In this document: piece after piece, positions 8,386 through 16,324 of the stretch
Position numbering within the stretch: the stretch's first letter is position 1
Layout of the letters: each line of letters begins with the position of its first letter
Assembly (NCBI RefSeq): GCF_008329605.1
Contig: NZ_NPKO01000004.1
Span: 1 to 64,000, forward strand
Origin: Mycolicibacterium sp. P9-64
GTDB lineage: Bacteria; Actinomycetota; Actinomycetes; Mycobacteriales; Mycobacteriaceae
Reading direction: 5' to 3'
Length of the DNA stretch: 64,000 nucleotides
The notes under the pieces: generated by a model
Databases searched by the model: none
What the model saw: the letters and a program-made list of their open reading frames with translations, nothing else
What the model was told of the DNA's origin: nothing
Translations under genes and position numbers: made by a program

Positions 8386-9480
8386 TCAGTGGGCAGGCTC
8401 GCGGGGTGTACGTGCGGCCATTCGAGTGAGGCCCGCGCCGACCGCACCGGCGAACTGCATACTGCTGGCCGATCCGCCGAGATCGCCGGTGCGCAAACCG
8501 GTTTCGATCAGCGTGTAGTCGATGGCGGCTTCGATGGCCGTCGAAGCATCCAGGTAGGCGTGCTGGCCGGTGCGGCGGCCCCACCATGCCAAGAGCATGG
8601 CGGCGGAGACGAGCAGGCCGGTGGGATTGGCGATGCCCAGCCCGGCGATGTCGGGTGCGGATCCATGGCCGGCATTGGCCGCGGCGTGATGGTCGCCGAC
8701 ATTGAGTGCTCCGGCCAGGCCGAGGCCGCCGGCCAGTGCGGATGCTTCGTTGGAGAGGATGTCGCCAAACATGTTGGTGGTGAGCAGTACGTCGAAGCGG
8801 TCCGGTCGCAGATAGAGATCGGCAGCCATCGCGTCGACGTCCATCTCGCGCAACTCGACGTCGGGGTAACCCGCGGCAATTTCCTCGACCGCTGACACGA
8901 ACAACCCGTCGGTGACCTTCATGACGTGCCGCTTGCCGATGACGGTCACGTGTCCGCGGCGTCGGCGGGCCTGGTCGAAGGCGACCTCGGCGATCCGGCG
9001 AGATGCCTTGGCAGTGATGAGTCGCAGCGACAGCGCGGTGTCGGCGGTGGGACGGAATTCGCCGTACCCCTCGAAGAGGCTGCGATCGGCGTAGAAGCCT
9101 TCTGTGTTCTCGCGCACGACGAGAACGTCGAGTCCTTTGCGGCTCAACGGAATACCGGCCCGGTACCGCGAGGGTCGGAGATTGGCGTACAGGTCGAGAC
9201 GCTTGCGGATGGTGCCTGGGATGTTGATCCCGCCCTTGTCGGCTGGCGGGTAGAGCGTCATGCCGCCGGGTCCGAGAAGGACGCCGTCGGCAGCCACGCA
9301 CGCCTCTACGACGGATTCGGGCAAGGTAGTTCCGTTGCGGTGATACGAGGCCATTCCAACTTCGTGGACGTCGAATTCAAGGTCGAGACCGAATTGCTCG
9401 TCTGCGACATCGAGGACATGACGAGTGGCGTCGCTGATTTCAGGTCCGATGTCGTCACCGGGCAGCATGGCAATCTTCAT
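8386..9480 (-). CDS. isocitrate/isopropylmalate dehydrogenase family protein
   Basis: A 364-residue beta-decarboxylating hydroxyacid dehydrogenase. It has MLPGDDIGPEI at the start, the substrate loop KRLDLYANLRPSR, the VVRENTEGFYA tyrosine region, catalytic KRHVMKVTDGLF and the metal-binding DILSNEASALAGGLGLAG stretch. Family members act on isocitrate, isopropylmalate, homoisocitrate, tartrate or malate. In this setting oxidation of a tetronate or tartrate is plausible; the related fold of PdxA2 oxidises 4-phospho-D-threonate. It begins its own segment of the cluster, because a 14-base palindrome lies 34 bases upstream of its ATG. Confidence 0.88.
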   Translation of the reverse strand: MKIAMLPGDDIGPEISDATRHVLDVADEQFGLDLEFDVHEVGMASYHRNGTTLPESVVEACVAADGVLLGPGGMTLYPPADKGGINIPGTIRKRLDLYANLRPSRYRAGIPLSRKGLDVLVVRENTEGFYADRSLFEGYGEFRPTADTALSLRLITAKASRRIAEVAFDQARRRRGHVTVIGKRHVMKVTDGLFVSAVEEIAAGYPDVELREMDVDAMAADLYLRPDRFDVLLTTNMFGDILSNEASALAGGLGLAGALNVGDHHAAANAGHGSAPDIAGLGIANPTGLLVSAAMLLAWWGRRTGQHAYLDASTAIEAAIDYTLIETGLRTGDLGGSASSMQFAGAVGAGLTRMAARTPREPAH

Positions 9481-9513
9481 TGTCTTCCAATCATGTTCAG
9501 AGTGTTGGATTTA

Positions 9514-9527
9514 CACCTGATCAGGTG
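9514..9527. promoter_or_regulatory. perfect palindrome upstream of the isocitrate/IPM-type dehydrogenase gene
   Basis: CACCTGATCAGGTG is its own reverse complement over all 14 bases and sits in the 78-base gap between the USP stop and the dehydrogenase start. Size and position fit an operator for a dimeric repressor, perhaps the cluster's GntR protein, but the core differs from the GGTATACC element near gntR. Confidence 0.55.
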
Positions 9528-9558
9528 CGTTGGCTGGCTGGACATTTGCGCATCGCTC

Positions 9559-9960
9559 CTACTCTTTGACGGCAACGACCGGGCACGGTGCGTCGACGAG
9601 GATGTCGCGAGCGTGGCTACCGATGAAGAGCTTCAGCGTCGCGCTGCGCTTCTGCATGCCGATGACCACCAAGTCGGCGCGCACGTCCTCGGCCAGGGTG
9701 ATCACCCGGTGCACGGGATCAGCCGCCTCCGAATAGAGGTCGTGCAGCACACCGCTCGCGTCAAGCTGCTTGGCGACCTCGTCGCTCAACGCCGGTGACA
9801 CGTAGCGTGGCCCGCCCGGAATGTCCGTTCCGGGCCCGAGGACGACATGCAGCGAGTCTTCGGATTCTGTATTCGAAAGCGGTGCAGCCTGTTTCAAGGT
9901 CCAGTCCAACGCGGCGCGGCTCTCGGGGCGCTCGTTGACCAGAACGACATATGTGCTCAT
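9559..9960 (-). CDS. universal stress protein (UspA family)
   Basis: A 133-residue single-domain USP. It starts with YVVLVNERPESRAALDWTLK and ends with DLVVIGMQKRSATLKLFIGSHARDIL then DAPCPVVAVKE, the usual nucleotide-binding and dimerisation region, though the glycine motif is looser than in ATP-binding members. ATG at 9960 has AGGAG eight bases upstream; the ATG six bases earlier is too close to that site, and the long frame to 10572 is antisense-like read-through. It lies twelve bases after the CitMHS carrier gene. USP genes are often paired with transporters, where they may tune transport. Confidence 0.85.
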   Translation of the reverse strand: MSTYVVLVNERPESRAALDWTLKQAAPLSNTESEDSLHVVLGPGTDIPGGPRYVSPALSDEVAKQLDASGVLHDLYSEAADPVHRVITLAEDVRADLVVIGMQKRSATLKLFIGSHARDILVDAPCPVVAVKE

Positions 9961-9971
9961 GATCATTTCTC

Positions 9972-11417
9972 CTAGATGGGGAAGGCAGTGGTGAGCGCGC
10001 CGACGGCGAGCATGACCAAACCGACCACGCACGCTCGCCAGATCGCCTTGCGCATGTGGTCGCCGAGTTCGACCTTGGCCAGACCGACGAGCAGCAGAAA
10101 CGAAGCGACCAACGGACTCGACGTGTGCAGCGGTTGCCCGATGATCCCGGCGCGAGCCATCTCCTCGGCAGTGATGCCGTAGTGTGACGCAGCCTTGGTG
10201 AGCACCGGCAGCACGCCAAAGAAGAACGCGTCGTTGCTCATGAAGAATGTCAGCGGCAGGCTCAGTACGCCGGCGATGGTGGCCAGGTGCGGGCCGAAGC
10301 TCGTGGGAATGATGTCGACGATCCATGTCGCCATCGCATCGACCATGCCGGTGCCCTTGAGCACGCCGGTAAGCATGGAGGCTGCGAACACCAACGCCAC
10401 CACCGACACCACGCTGGCGGCGTGCGCCTTGAGCTGATCGGACTGTTCGGCGACGCGGGGAAAGTTCAGCACCAGTGCGAGAGCGACGCCGACCATCAAG
10501 ATGACGGGCGGCTCGACTACGCCCCACACCAGCATCACCATCACGGAGGCGGTGAGCGTGAAGTTCAACCACACCAGCTTCGGGCGGGCTTTGGGCCGAT
10601 GCAGGTGGTTCTGTGCGTCGGTGGGCAACTGGGCGAAATCCGACATCGCGTCACGGTTGCCGGCCCCATCGCTCGATCCCGCGTCGGTGTGAACGATCGA
10701 CGGGCTGGAGTTCGAGCCGGTGGCAACGCCGGCCAACTGTTCGGCCTTGACGGTAATTGTCGCGGCTGCAACGTCTTCGGCCTTCCCGTCGAGGTAGGCC
10801 AGCTGTCCGACGCGCTTGCGTTCGCCGCGCCCCAAGAAGTACGCCAAGACCACTACCGCAATCAAACCGGCGATGATTGCCGGGATCATGGGCACGAAGA
10901 TGTCAATGGGCGAGACGTTGAGGGCGGCCGACGCGCGCGCCGTCGAGCCGCCCCACGGCACGGTGTTGAGCACGCCGTTCGCCGTCGCCGTGACGACGGT
11001 CAACACCACCGGGCTCATTCGCAGTTTCAGGTAGATCGGCAGAAACGCCGAGGTGACGATTATGAACGTCGTCGACCCGTCGCCGTCGAGAGACACGATC
11101 GAGGTCAACAGCGCGGTACCGACCACCAGGCGCATCGGGTCGTTCTTGACGAACCGAAGGATCAACCGGATCAGCGGGTCGAACAATCCGACGTCGATCA
11201 TGATCCCGAAGAACGTGATCGCGAAGAACAACAACGCCGCGGTGGGCGCCAGCTTGAGCAGCGCCTCCATGACCATGTCCGAGAGTCCCCAGGCAGCGCC
11301 GGCGAACAAGCCGAAGATGGTGGGCACCAGGACCAGTGCCGCGACCGGGGTGATTCGCTTCGTCATGATCAGGTACATGAACGCCGTGATCATGGAAAAG
11401 CCGAGTATGACAAGCAT
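9972..11417 (-). CDS. CitMHS family citrate/tricarboxylate:cation symporter
   Basis: A 481-residue inner-membrane carrier with about 11-12 hydrophobic segments, opening with LVILGFSMITAFMYLIM. The conserved SLDGDGSTTFIIVTSAFLP and VPWGGSTARASAAL stretches and the C-terminal GQPLHTSSPLVASFLLLVGLAKVELGDH are typical of CitMHS proteins. A charged loop near 205-290 divides the two halves. The family imports metal-citrate complexes, and in this cluster the cargo is probably the hydroxyacid that the downstream enzymes degrade. GGGAG precedes the ATG. It is the first gene of the minus-strand run and faces the gntR gene across an 87-base divergent promoter. Confidence 0.9.
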   Translation of the reverse strand: MLVILGFSMITAFMYLIMTKRITPVAALVLVPTIFGLFAGAAWGLSDMVMEALLKLAPTAALLFFAITFFGIMIDVGLFDPLIRLILRFVKNDPMRLVVGTALLTSIVSLDGDGSTTFIIVTSAFLPIYLKLRMSPVVLTVVTATANGVLNTVPWGGSTARASAALNVSPIDIFVPMIPAIIAGLIAVVVLAYFLGRGERKRVGQLAYLDGKAEDVAAATITVKAEQLAGVATGSNSSPSIVHTDAGSSDGAGNRDAMSDFAQLPTDAQNHLHRPKARPKLVWLNFTLTASVMVMLVWGVVEPPVILMVGVALALVLNFPRVAEQSDQLKAHAASVVSVVALVFAASMLTGVLKGTGMVDAMATWIVDIIPTSFGPHLATIAGVLSLPLTFFMSNDAFFFGVLPVLTKAASHYGITAEEMARAGIIGQPLHTSSPLVASFLLLVGLAKVELGDHMRKAIWRACVVGLVMLAVGALTTAFPI

Positions 11418-11449
11418 CGCTTCTCCCTAAGGGTTGTGGTCTGGATCAC

Positions 11450-11457
11450 GGTATACC
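11450..11457. promoter_or_regulatory. GGTATACC palindrome between gntR and the CitMHS gene
   Basis: The 8-base palindrome lies in the divergent gap, 33 bases upstream of the carrier ATG and about 48 upstream of gntR. FCD-type GntR proteins often bind TGGTATACCA-like sites, and here the sequence on one strand is ATGGTATACCGT. This is a likely operator for control of the cluster by its GntR protein. Confidence 0.55.
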
Positions 11458-11492
11458 ATAGCGCGTACATTAAGGAATGCAATGAGGGATGT

Positions 11493-11498
11493 TAGTCT
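11493..11498 (+). promoter_or_regulatory. -10 hexamer TAGTCT, leaderless gntR start
   Basis: TAGTCT is followed by six bases and then the gntR ATG, so transcription should begin at the start codon. Confidence 0.6.
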
Positions 11499-11504
11499 GC
11501 GCTC

Positions 11505-12197
11505 ATGGCTCGCGACAACAAGGCCAGTCACGTGTACGGCACCCTGCGAGACGAAATTCTCAAGGGGGTTCTGCGACCTGGCGAGCCGTTGAGTGTCCTC
11601 AAAGTCGCCGACCGATTCAGCGCCTCCCGCACGCCGGTGCGCGATGCCTTCGTACGTCTGCAATCAGACGGGCTGGTCTCGTTGATCGATCGGCAGGGGG
11701 CGCGTGTCTCCTCCGTTTCCATCAGGAGCGTGCGAGAACTGTTCGAAATGCGAATACTGCTGGAAGGCGCGGCAACTCGACAGGTGGCTGCAGGCGCTCG
11801 CACCCACGACGGCATCCGCCGCGCATTCGGTGACCTACGAGATCAGTTCGACGGGGTGGCCCGCGATGAGTCGACGCCGGTGGATAGCGACCGCTTCTAT
11901 GAACTCACCGAAGCCTACGACCAGGCGATCATCTCCCACGCGGCCAACCAATACCTGTCCCGGACCATTGCAGAGCTACGACCGCATAGCGCCCGGTTGC
12001 GAATCATTGCCCATTCACCCAAGCGGCTCGCGCAGTCACGTGACGAACACCTCGCCTTATGTCGAGCAATCGTCGATGCCGACCCCGATGCTGCTGCCGC
12101 TGCTTGCGTACAGCACTTGCGCCTCACCGAAGAGACCATCCTCGCTGCCGTGATGGAGTCAACGACTGGCGTGCAGGTGGACCTGATCGCCACTTGA
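11505..12197 (+). CDS. GntR family regulator, FCD subfamily
   Basis: A 230-residue repressor. The winged helix-turn-helix (about 8-75) has the typical ILKGVLRPGEPLSVLKVADRF and SASRTPVRDAFVRLQSDGLV, and is followed by an all-helical FCD ligand domain. FCD metal and ligand residues are suggested by the FYELTEAYDQAIISHAANQ and DEHLALCRAI stretches. It is divergent from the CitMHS carrier and is the only regulator in the cluster, so it probably controls the acid-sugar genes in response to a hydroxyacid. The ATG follows a -10 hexamer with no room for a ribosome site, suggesting a leaderless mRNA. Confidence 0.9.
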   Translation: MARDNKASHVYGTLRDEILKGVLRPGEPLSVLKVADRFSASRTPVRDAFVRLQSDGLVSLIDRQGARVSSVSIRSVRELFEMRILLEGAATRQVAAGARTHDGIRRAFGDLRDQFDGVARDESTPVDSDRFYELTEAYDQAIISHAANQYLSRTIAELRPHSARLRIIAHSPKRLAQSRDEHLALCRAIVDADPDAAAAACVQHLRLTEETILAAVMESTTGVQVDLIAT

Positions 12198-12286
12198 CGA
12201 GGATTCGATGCGGGAATCGACGTCGTTGCAGCAGAGCGCGACGAATGCAGTGCAACTTTCCCAGGATCGTGAGCCCGTTGCCCAGG

Positions 12287-13024
12287 TCAGTTGCCCGGTT
12301 CCCCTTCGGGCTCCGCGTTCTCGGGTGCGTCCCGCTCTCCGGTGCGACTGTTGCGCCAGTGCCGGTATCCGTGATGCGCGGCGAACGCGCCGACGACGGC
12401 GCTCGCACACCACACGGCGATCGCCGTGTAGGCCAACGGCGACGACAAGTCACCTATCGATGAGCCCAGCGCGGTGTAGACGAAGGCCCGTGGCACCGAT
12501 CCGATGAAGGCCCCGATGGCCATCTGCCACAACGGGACTCCGAACGCACCGAAGGCATACGAGGCGAGCGCATCGGAGATGCCCGGGATGAAGCGCTGGA
12601 CGACGACTGCCCACAATCCCCGACGTTCGATCTGGGCGTCGATCCGGTCGGAACGTCGTGCTCCGAGCAACTCCCGTGCGCTCTCCCGGCCGGCTCGCCG
12701 ACCGACGAGGCTGGCGACGGTGGCGGTGCCGACCGTTGCACCCAGCGTCACGAACGTGCCAACTACTGGCCCGAAGAGCACGCCGCTGCCCGCCGCGAGG
12801 ATGGGCCCAGGGACGAATAGGGCTCCGAGCAACGCGGACACGACGACGAAGATCAGTGGCGCAGCAGGGCCCGTCGCCGAGACCGCACGCCGGACCTCGT
12901 CGACGTCGACGATTCGCGCGACGGCAACGACGTAGAACAGCCCGAGCATGAACGCGACGAAAAGGGCCAGGCGCACGATGTGGCGCCGTCGGGACGCCGA
13001 GGAGGAACCGTCAGTCGTGGTCAT
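12287..13024 (-). CDS. TVP38/TMEM64 family (DedA-superfamily) membrane protein
   Basis: A 245-residue integral membrane protein with about five to six hydrophobic segments. The SNARE-associated core is seen as GSGVLFGPVVGTFVTLGATVG then GTATVASLVGRRAGR, followed by FIPGISDALASYAFGAFGVP and GSVPRAFVYTALG. Members are thought to act in lipid scrambling or membrane homeostasis. ATG at 13024 is preferred to the frame start at 13063 because the residues before MTTTDG do not resemble the family. It is divergent from the metallophosphoesterase gene with a 97-base gap. Confidence 0.87.
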   Translation of the reverse strand: MTTTDGSSSASRRRHIVRLALFVAFMLGLFYVVAVARIVDVDEVRRAVSATGPAAPLIFVVVSALLGALFVPGPILAAGSGVLFGPVVGTFVTLGATVGTATVASLVGRRAGRESARELLGARRSDRIDAQIERRGLWAVVVQRFIPGISDALASYAFGAFGVPLWQMAIGAFIGSVPRAFVYTALGSSIGDLSSPLAYTAIAVWCASAVVGAFAAHHGYRHWRNSRTGERDAPENAEPEGEPGN

Positions 13025-13121
13025 GCTGACCGTGATCCTGCCGTACGACCACCGATCGCGCACGAGGCGCGCAGGTAGCCTCGACGATAGTTCTGCCGCA
13101 CAGAAATCGAGGCGCTCCGCG

Positions 13122-14309
13122 ATGTCCGACTCGCCATCCGTTCAGGTGAAGCCCGACGAGCACCGTCGTTCGCGGCGCTCGTGGCTTCGTTTGATTCCCG
13201 TTTTCGCGATCATGCTGATCCTGCTCGGCGTGCCGTGGTGGACGTTGCTCGCGGCGGGTACGCAGTGGCCGGTTCCTGTGATGGTCGTGGGCACGCTGCT
13301 GTTCGCAGCGACGTTCATTGGCCTGCCAACGGCGATGACGTGGGGTCATGGCCGGCGGCACCTGGACTGGGCGGCCGTGATTGGTGACGCCCTGCTCGGC
13401 GCGGTGTGGGTGCTTTTCGTGTGGTCGGTGTTGGCGCAACTGCTACGGCTGGCGTTGTTCGTCGCAGGTGTCGACGATCCGGCGAGATCGCGTGTGGTGG
13501 CAGGCGCCGTCATTGCCGTCGTCGCAGCGCTGCTCGTATGGGGATACACCGAGGCGATGCGACTTCCACGCGCCAAGCACGTCGACGTCCCGATCGCCCG
13601 GCTCGGCGGCGGGCTGGACGGCCTGCGCGTGGTGATGATCACCGACACGCACTACGGGCCGATCAACCGCGCCCGTTGGTCGGCGGCGGTCACGGACCGC
13701 GTCAACGAGCTCGACGCCGACATCGTCTGCCATGTGGGCGATCTCGCGGATGGCACGGTGGAGATTCGCGAGGAGCAGGTGAAGCCGCTCGCCAGGGCGC
13801 GGGGAAGGCTCGCCCGCGTGTACGTCACCGGCAACCACGAGTACTTCAGCGAGGCGCAGGGCTGGCTGGACTACATGGAGACCATCGGCTGGGACTCGCT
13901 GCACAACCGGCACATCGTGGTCGAGCGCGGAGGTGACGAGCTGATCGTCGCCGGGGTGGACGACGCGACTGCCCAGGCGTCCGGAGTCGACGGACATGGA
14001 GCGAATCTGGATGCAGCCCTGGCGGATTCCGACCCGACGTTGCCGGTGCTGCTGCTCGCGCATCAACCCAAGCAGGTCGGCTCGGCGGCCAATGCAGGCG
14101 TCGACCTGCAGATCTCGGGGCACACCCACGGCGGACAGATCTGGCCGTTCAACTTCCTGGTCAGACTCGAACAGCCGGTAGTACACGGCTTGAGTTCGCA
14201 CGGCGGGCGCACGCAGCTCTACACGAGCCGCGGTACGGGGTTCTGGGGCCCGCCCTTCCGAGTATTCGCGCCAAGTGAGATCACCGTGCTGACGCTTCGC
14301 CGTGGGTGA
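13122..14309 (+). CDS. membrane-anchored metallophosphoesterase
   Basis: A 395-residue protein with four N-terminal membrane segments (about 22-145) and a calcineurin-like catalytic domain (about 165-390). Metal ligands are visible in order: Asp175 and His177 in ITDTHYG, Asp207 in VGDLADG, Asn238-His239 in TGNHEYF, and HTHGGQIWPF near the C-terminus. The arrangement resembles YkuE/YaeI-type enzymes, some of which cleave lipid-linked phosphates. ATG at 13122 is the natural start after the divergent promoter; the longer frame from 12948 overlaps the neighbour. Substrate unknown. Confidence 0.9.
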   Translation: MSDSPSVQVKPDEHRRSRRSWLRLIPVFAIMLILLGVPWWTLLAAGTQWPVPVMVVGTLLFAATFIGLPTAMTWGHGRRHLDWAAVIGDALLGAVWVLFVWSVLAQLLRLALFVAGVDDPARSRVVAGAVIAVVAALLVWGYTEAMRLPRAKHVDVPIARLGGGLDGLRVVMITDTHYGPINRARWSAAVTDRVNELDADIVCHVGDLADGTVEIREEQVKPLARARGRLARVYVTGNHEYFSEAQGWLDYMETIGWDSLHNRHIVVERGGDELIVAGVDDATAQASGVDGHGANLDAALADSDPTLPVLLLAHQPKQVGSAANAGVDLQISGHTHGGQIWPFNFLVRLEQPVVHGLSSHGGRTQLYTSRGTGFWGPPFRVFAPSEITVLTLRRG

Positions 14310-14315
14310 GCACCG

Positions 14316-14804
14316 CTAGCCGGGTGAAGCCGCCGATTTCGTCGAAGCAGCAGCGGAAGCCGCTGCGGCCGCGGCTGCGCGACCTTCTGGGCTCGCCAGC
14401 GAGTTGCCGGGCGCCTTCGCCGTCGCTACCTGCGCGTCGCAGTTCAAGGACAGCAGCGTCTCGTTGGTAGCCGATGCGCCGGTGTTCTCCGGCGGTGGCA
14501 CCGATCTGTCTTGCTGGTGGGTGACGATGCAATCGGGCCATGCGGACTGATCGCCCACCGTGCTCGACACCACGATCGCAAACCCGGCGCCCGAAAGAGC
14601 TGATCGGGCGTCGGAATACTTCTGCCCAACGACGCTGGGAGATGAAGCGGCCTCAGCCACACCAGTTCCGATGGCCGTCGCCGCCACGATTGCTGAGGCG
14701 AAGGCCATGCATATTGCCATCCGGTTCGGCGTACGGTTTGCCCCGTTGAAGACGGACCGCCGGAGGCGACCTACCCGATGGGGCAGTGTTGCAGGTGATC
14801 TCAT
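14316..14804 (-). CDS. small secreted protein with one PASTA-like domain
   Basis: A protein of about 162 residues with a hydrophobic signal segment (AICMAFASAIVAATAIGTGVAEA), then one PASTA-like unit: VVGQKYSDARSALSGAGF followed by VVSSTVGDQSAWPDCIVTHQQ. The tail is rich in alanine and serine. PASTA units bind peptidoglycan or muropeptides in PknB and PBPs, so an envelope role is reasonable but unproven. The start is uncertain: ATG 14804 gives a long basic leader before the signal, ATG 14720 gives a short one, and no clear ribosome site decides. It converges with the metallophosphoesterase gene with six bases between them. Confidence 0.65.
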   Translation of the reverse strand: MRSPATLPHRVGRLRRSVFNGANRTPNRMAICMAFASAIVAATAIGTGVAEAASSPSVVGQKYSDARSALSGAGFAIVVSSTVGDQSAWPDCIVTHQQDRSVPPPENTGASATNETLLSLNCDAQVATAKAPGNSLASPEGRAAAAAAASAAASTKSAASPG

Positions 14805-15099
14805 CTGTTCATGGTGGCGCGCTTGCTGTGACACCACCATGAATCCTGCTGTGATTTCCTGTGGCATTCGCTGGGTAGCAGTTGAGTGCCGACGGGTGAT
14901 TCGCAGGTCCGTCAGGGAATAAAAACTGATTGTTGTTGGTAGACAGGCGATCACGGATGTAAATACACATGAGCGATGCTTACGGTCGGCTTCGCGTATT
15001 CGTAGACAGCGGCAGGATTGGTTGACCGTCTGAGCACGCGTGGGTAGGACGGAAGTGGAGGCCGATGTCGTCCGTCCAATGCCGATGAGGAGGACTCAG

Positions 15100-15411
15100 A
15101 TGATGGTCATGCGCACCAAGGAAGTCGCGGGATTGGTTGGCGGCAGCGCCATCTTGGTCGCGATGGCAATAGCTCTCGTACATCCCAGCCAGCCGTCGAC
15201 GAACCTCGCCGGAGGGTCCGGCGATTCATCGACAGCCGGGGCCTACTCGTCTCCGGTGGTCCCGGCGATGACGATCGATCCGACCAACCTGAAGATGGGC
15301 GCTACGGTCACCGCGGCGAAGCCGGCAGAGACCATCGCGACGTCGTTCGCCGCGCCGACGCTCAAGGCGACGGCGGCGCCGGGATGTGTGAACAACGGTC
15401 AGTGCCCCTGA
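15100..15411 (+). CDS. small secreted or membrane-anchored hypothetical protein
   Basis: A 103-residue protein of unknown function. A strong AGGAGG site lies six bases upstream of ATG 15100. The N-terminus is basic and followed by one hydrophobic segment (EVAGLVGGSAILVAMAIALV), then a low-complexity Ala/Ser/Thr/Pro region. Two cysteines close to the C-terminus (GCVNNGQCP) could form a disulfide outside the cell. No catalytic motif is visible and I recognise no family. Confidence 0.6.
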   Translation: MMVMRTKEVAGLVGGSAILVAMAIALVHPSQPSTNLAGGSGDSSTAGAYSSPVVPAMTIDPTNLKMGATVTAAKPAETIATSFAAPTLKATAAPGCVNNGQCP

Positions 15412-15421
15412 CCGTGGGCGA

Positions 15422-16321
15422 CTAAGTGGGTGGAGCACCCGGCGGCGCACTGCTCGCCGCGCCATCGGGCCGTGCACCCATCAGAAGTGCCAGCATGACC
15501 AACCCGATCCCGACAAGCTCTGCGAGCGTAGGAGTCTGCCGAAGGACGGTGGCGCCGATGATGGCGGCAGTGGCAGGCAGCAGGGCAAGCAGCAACGCGA
15601 ACTTGGCCCGCCCCACGACCGTCAGCACCAACTGGTCGAGTACGTAGGGCACCGCGGTGGACAGCAGTCCGACGGCCACACCGAGTAGCCAGGTCCGCGA
15701 ATCGAGGAACACCGACGAATCGATGAACGCCTGGGGGATCAGAATCAAGGGCGCCAATGCCGCGGCGCCGATGGCCATCCCGACCGCCAGCGAATCCAGC
15801 CCATCGCCGTTGTCGGCGACTCGCTTGCCGAGAAGGATGTATCCCGCCCACGCCGCTGCGGCCGCCAGCGCGAAGCCGAATCCTGCCCAGTTGACGTCGA
15901 ATTCGAAGCCGGCGAGCAGCACCACTCCCGCGCATACCAAGGCGGCGGCCACCAGGTCCGTCGCCCGTCGAGAGCCGAGAGCCGCAACCGCGATGGGTCC
16001 GAGGAACTCGATCGCCACGGCAGTGCCGAGGGGAATTCGTGCAATCGCTTCGTAGAAGGCGACGTTCATCGCGATCGTGACCAGACCGAACTGCACCGCG
16101 ACGAACGCGTCGTGCCGGGTCAGCCCGCGCCGCCATGGCCTCCGCCAAAGCAACAACGTGACACCGGCTGCGGCAGCACGCAACCACGCCACCGTCGACG
16201 GCTCGGTCGTCTGAAACAAGAACACGCCGATGGCGGCACCGAGGTACTGCGATATTGCGCCAACCACGAAGAACAGCGGCACCGACCAGGCGGGTATGGG
16301 CGTCGTCGACCGTCGTTGCAC
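15422..16321 (-). CDS. EamA/DMT family exporter (RhtA-like)
   Basis: A 299-residue membrane protein with ten hydrophobic segments forming two EamA repeats. Recognisable pieces are LRAAAAGVTLLLWRRP, AIARIPLGTAVAIEFLGPIAVA in the first repeat and PYVLDQLVLTVVGRAKFALLLALLPATAAIIG in the second, a pattern shared with threonine/homoserine exporter RhtA. GTG start, three bases after the stop of the acyl-AMP ligase gene, so both are probably on one mRNA. Cargo unknown; amino acids or small metabolites are usual. Confidence 0.85.
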   Translation of the reverse strand: MQRRSTTPIPAWSVPLFFVVGAISQYLGAAIGVFLFQTTEPSTVAWLRAAAAGVTLLLWRRPWRRGLTRHDAFVAVQFGLVTIAMNVAFYEAIARIPLGTAVAIEFLGPIAVAALGSRRATDLVAAALVCAGVVLLAGFEFDVNWAGFGFALAAAAAWAGYILLGKRVADNGDGLDSLAVGMAIGAAALAPLILIPQAFIDSSVFLDSRTWLLGVAVGLLSTAVPYVLDQLVLTVVGRAKFALLLALLPATAAIIGATVLRQTPTLAELVGIGLVMLALLMGARPDGAASSAPPGAPPT

Positions 16322-16324
16322 GAG

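Noticed and set aside
9961..10572. Long minus-strand frame joined to the USP gene
   Set aside because: It overlaps the CitMHS carrier on the same strand in another frame; AGGAG fixes the USP start at 9960.
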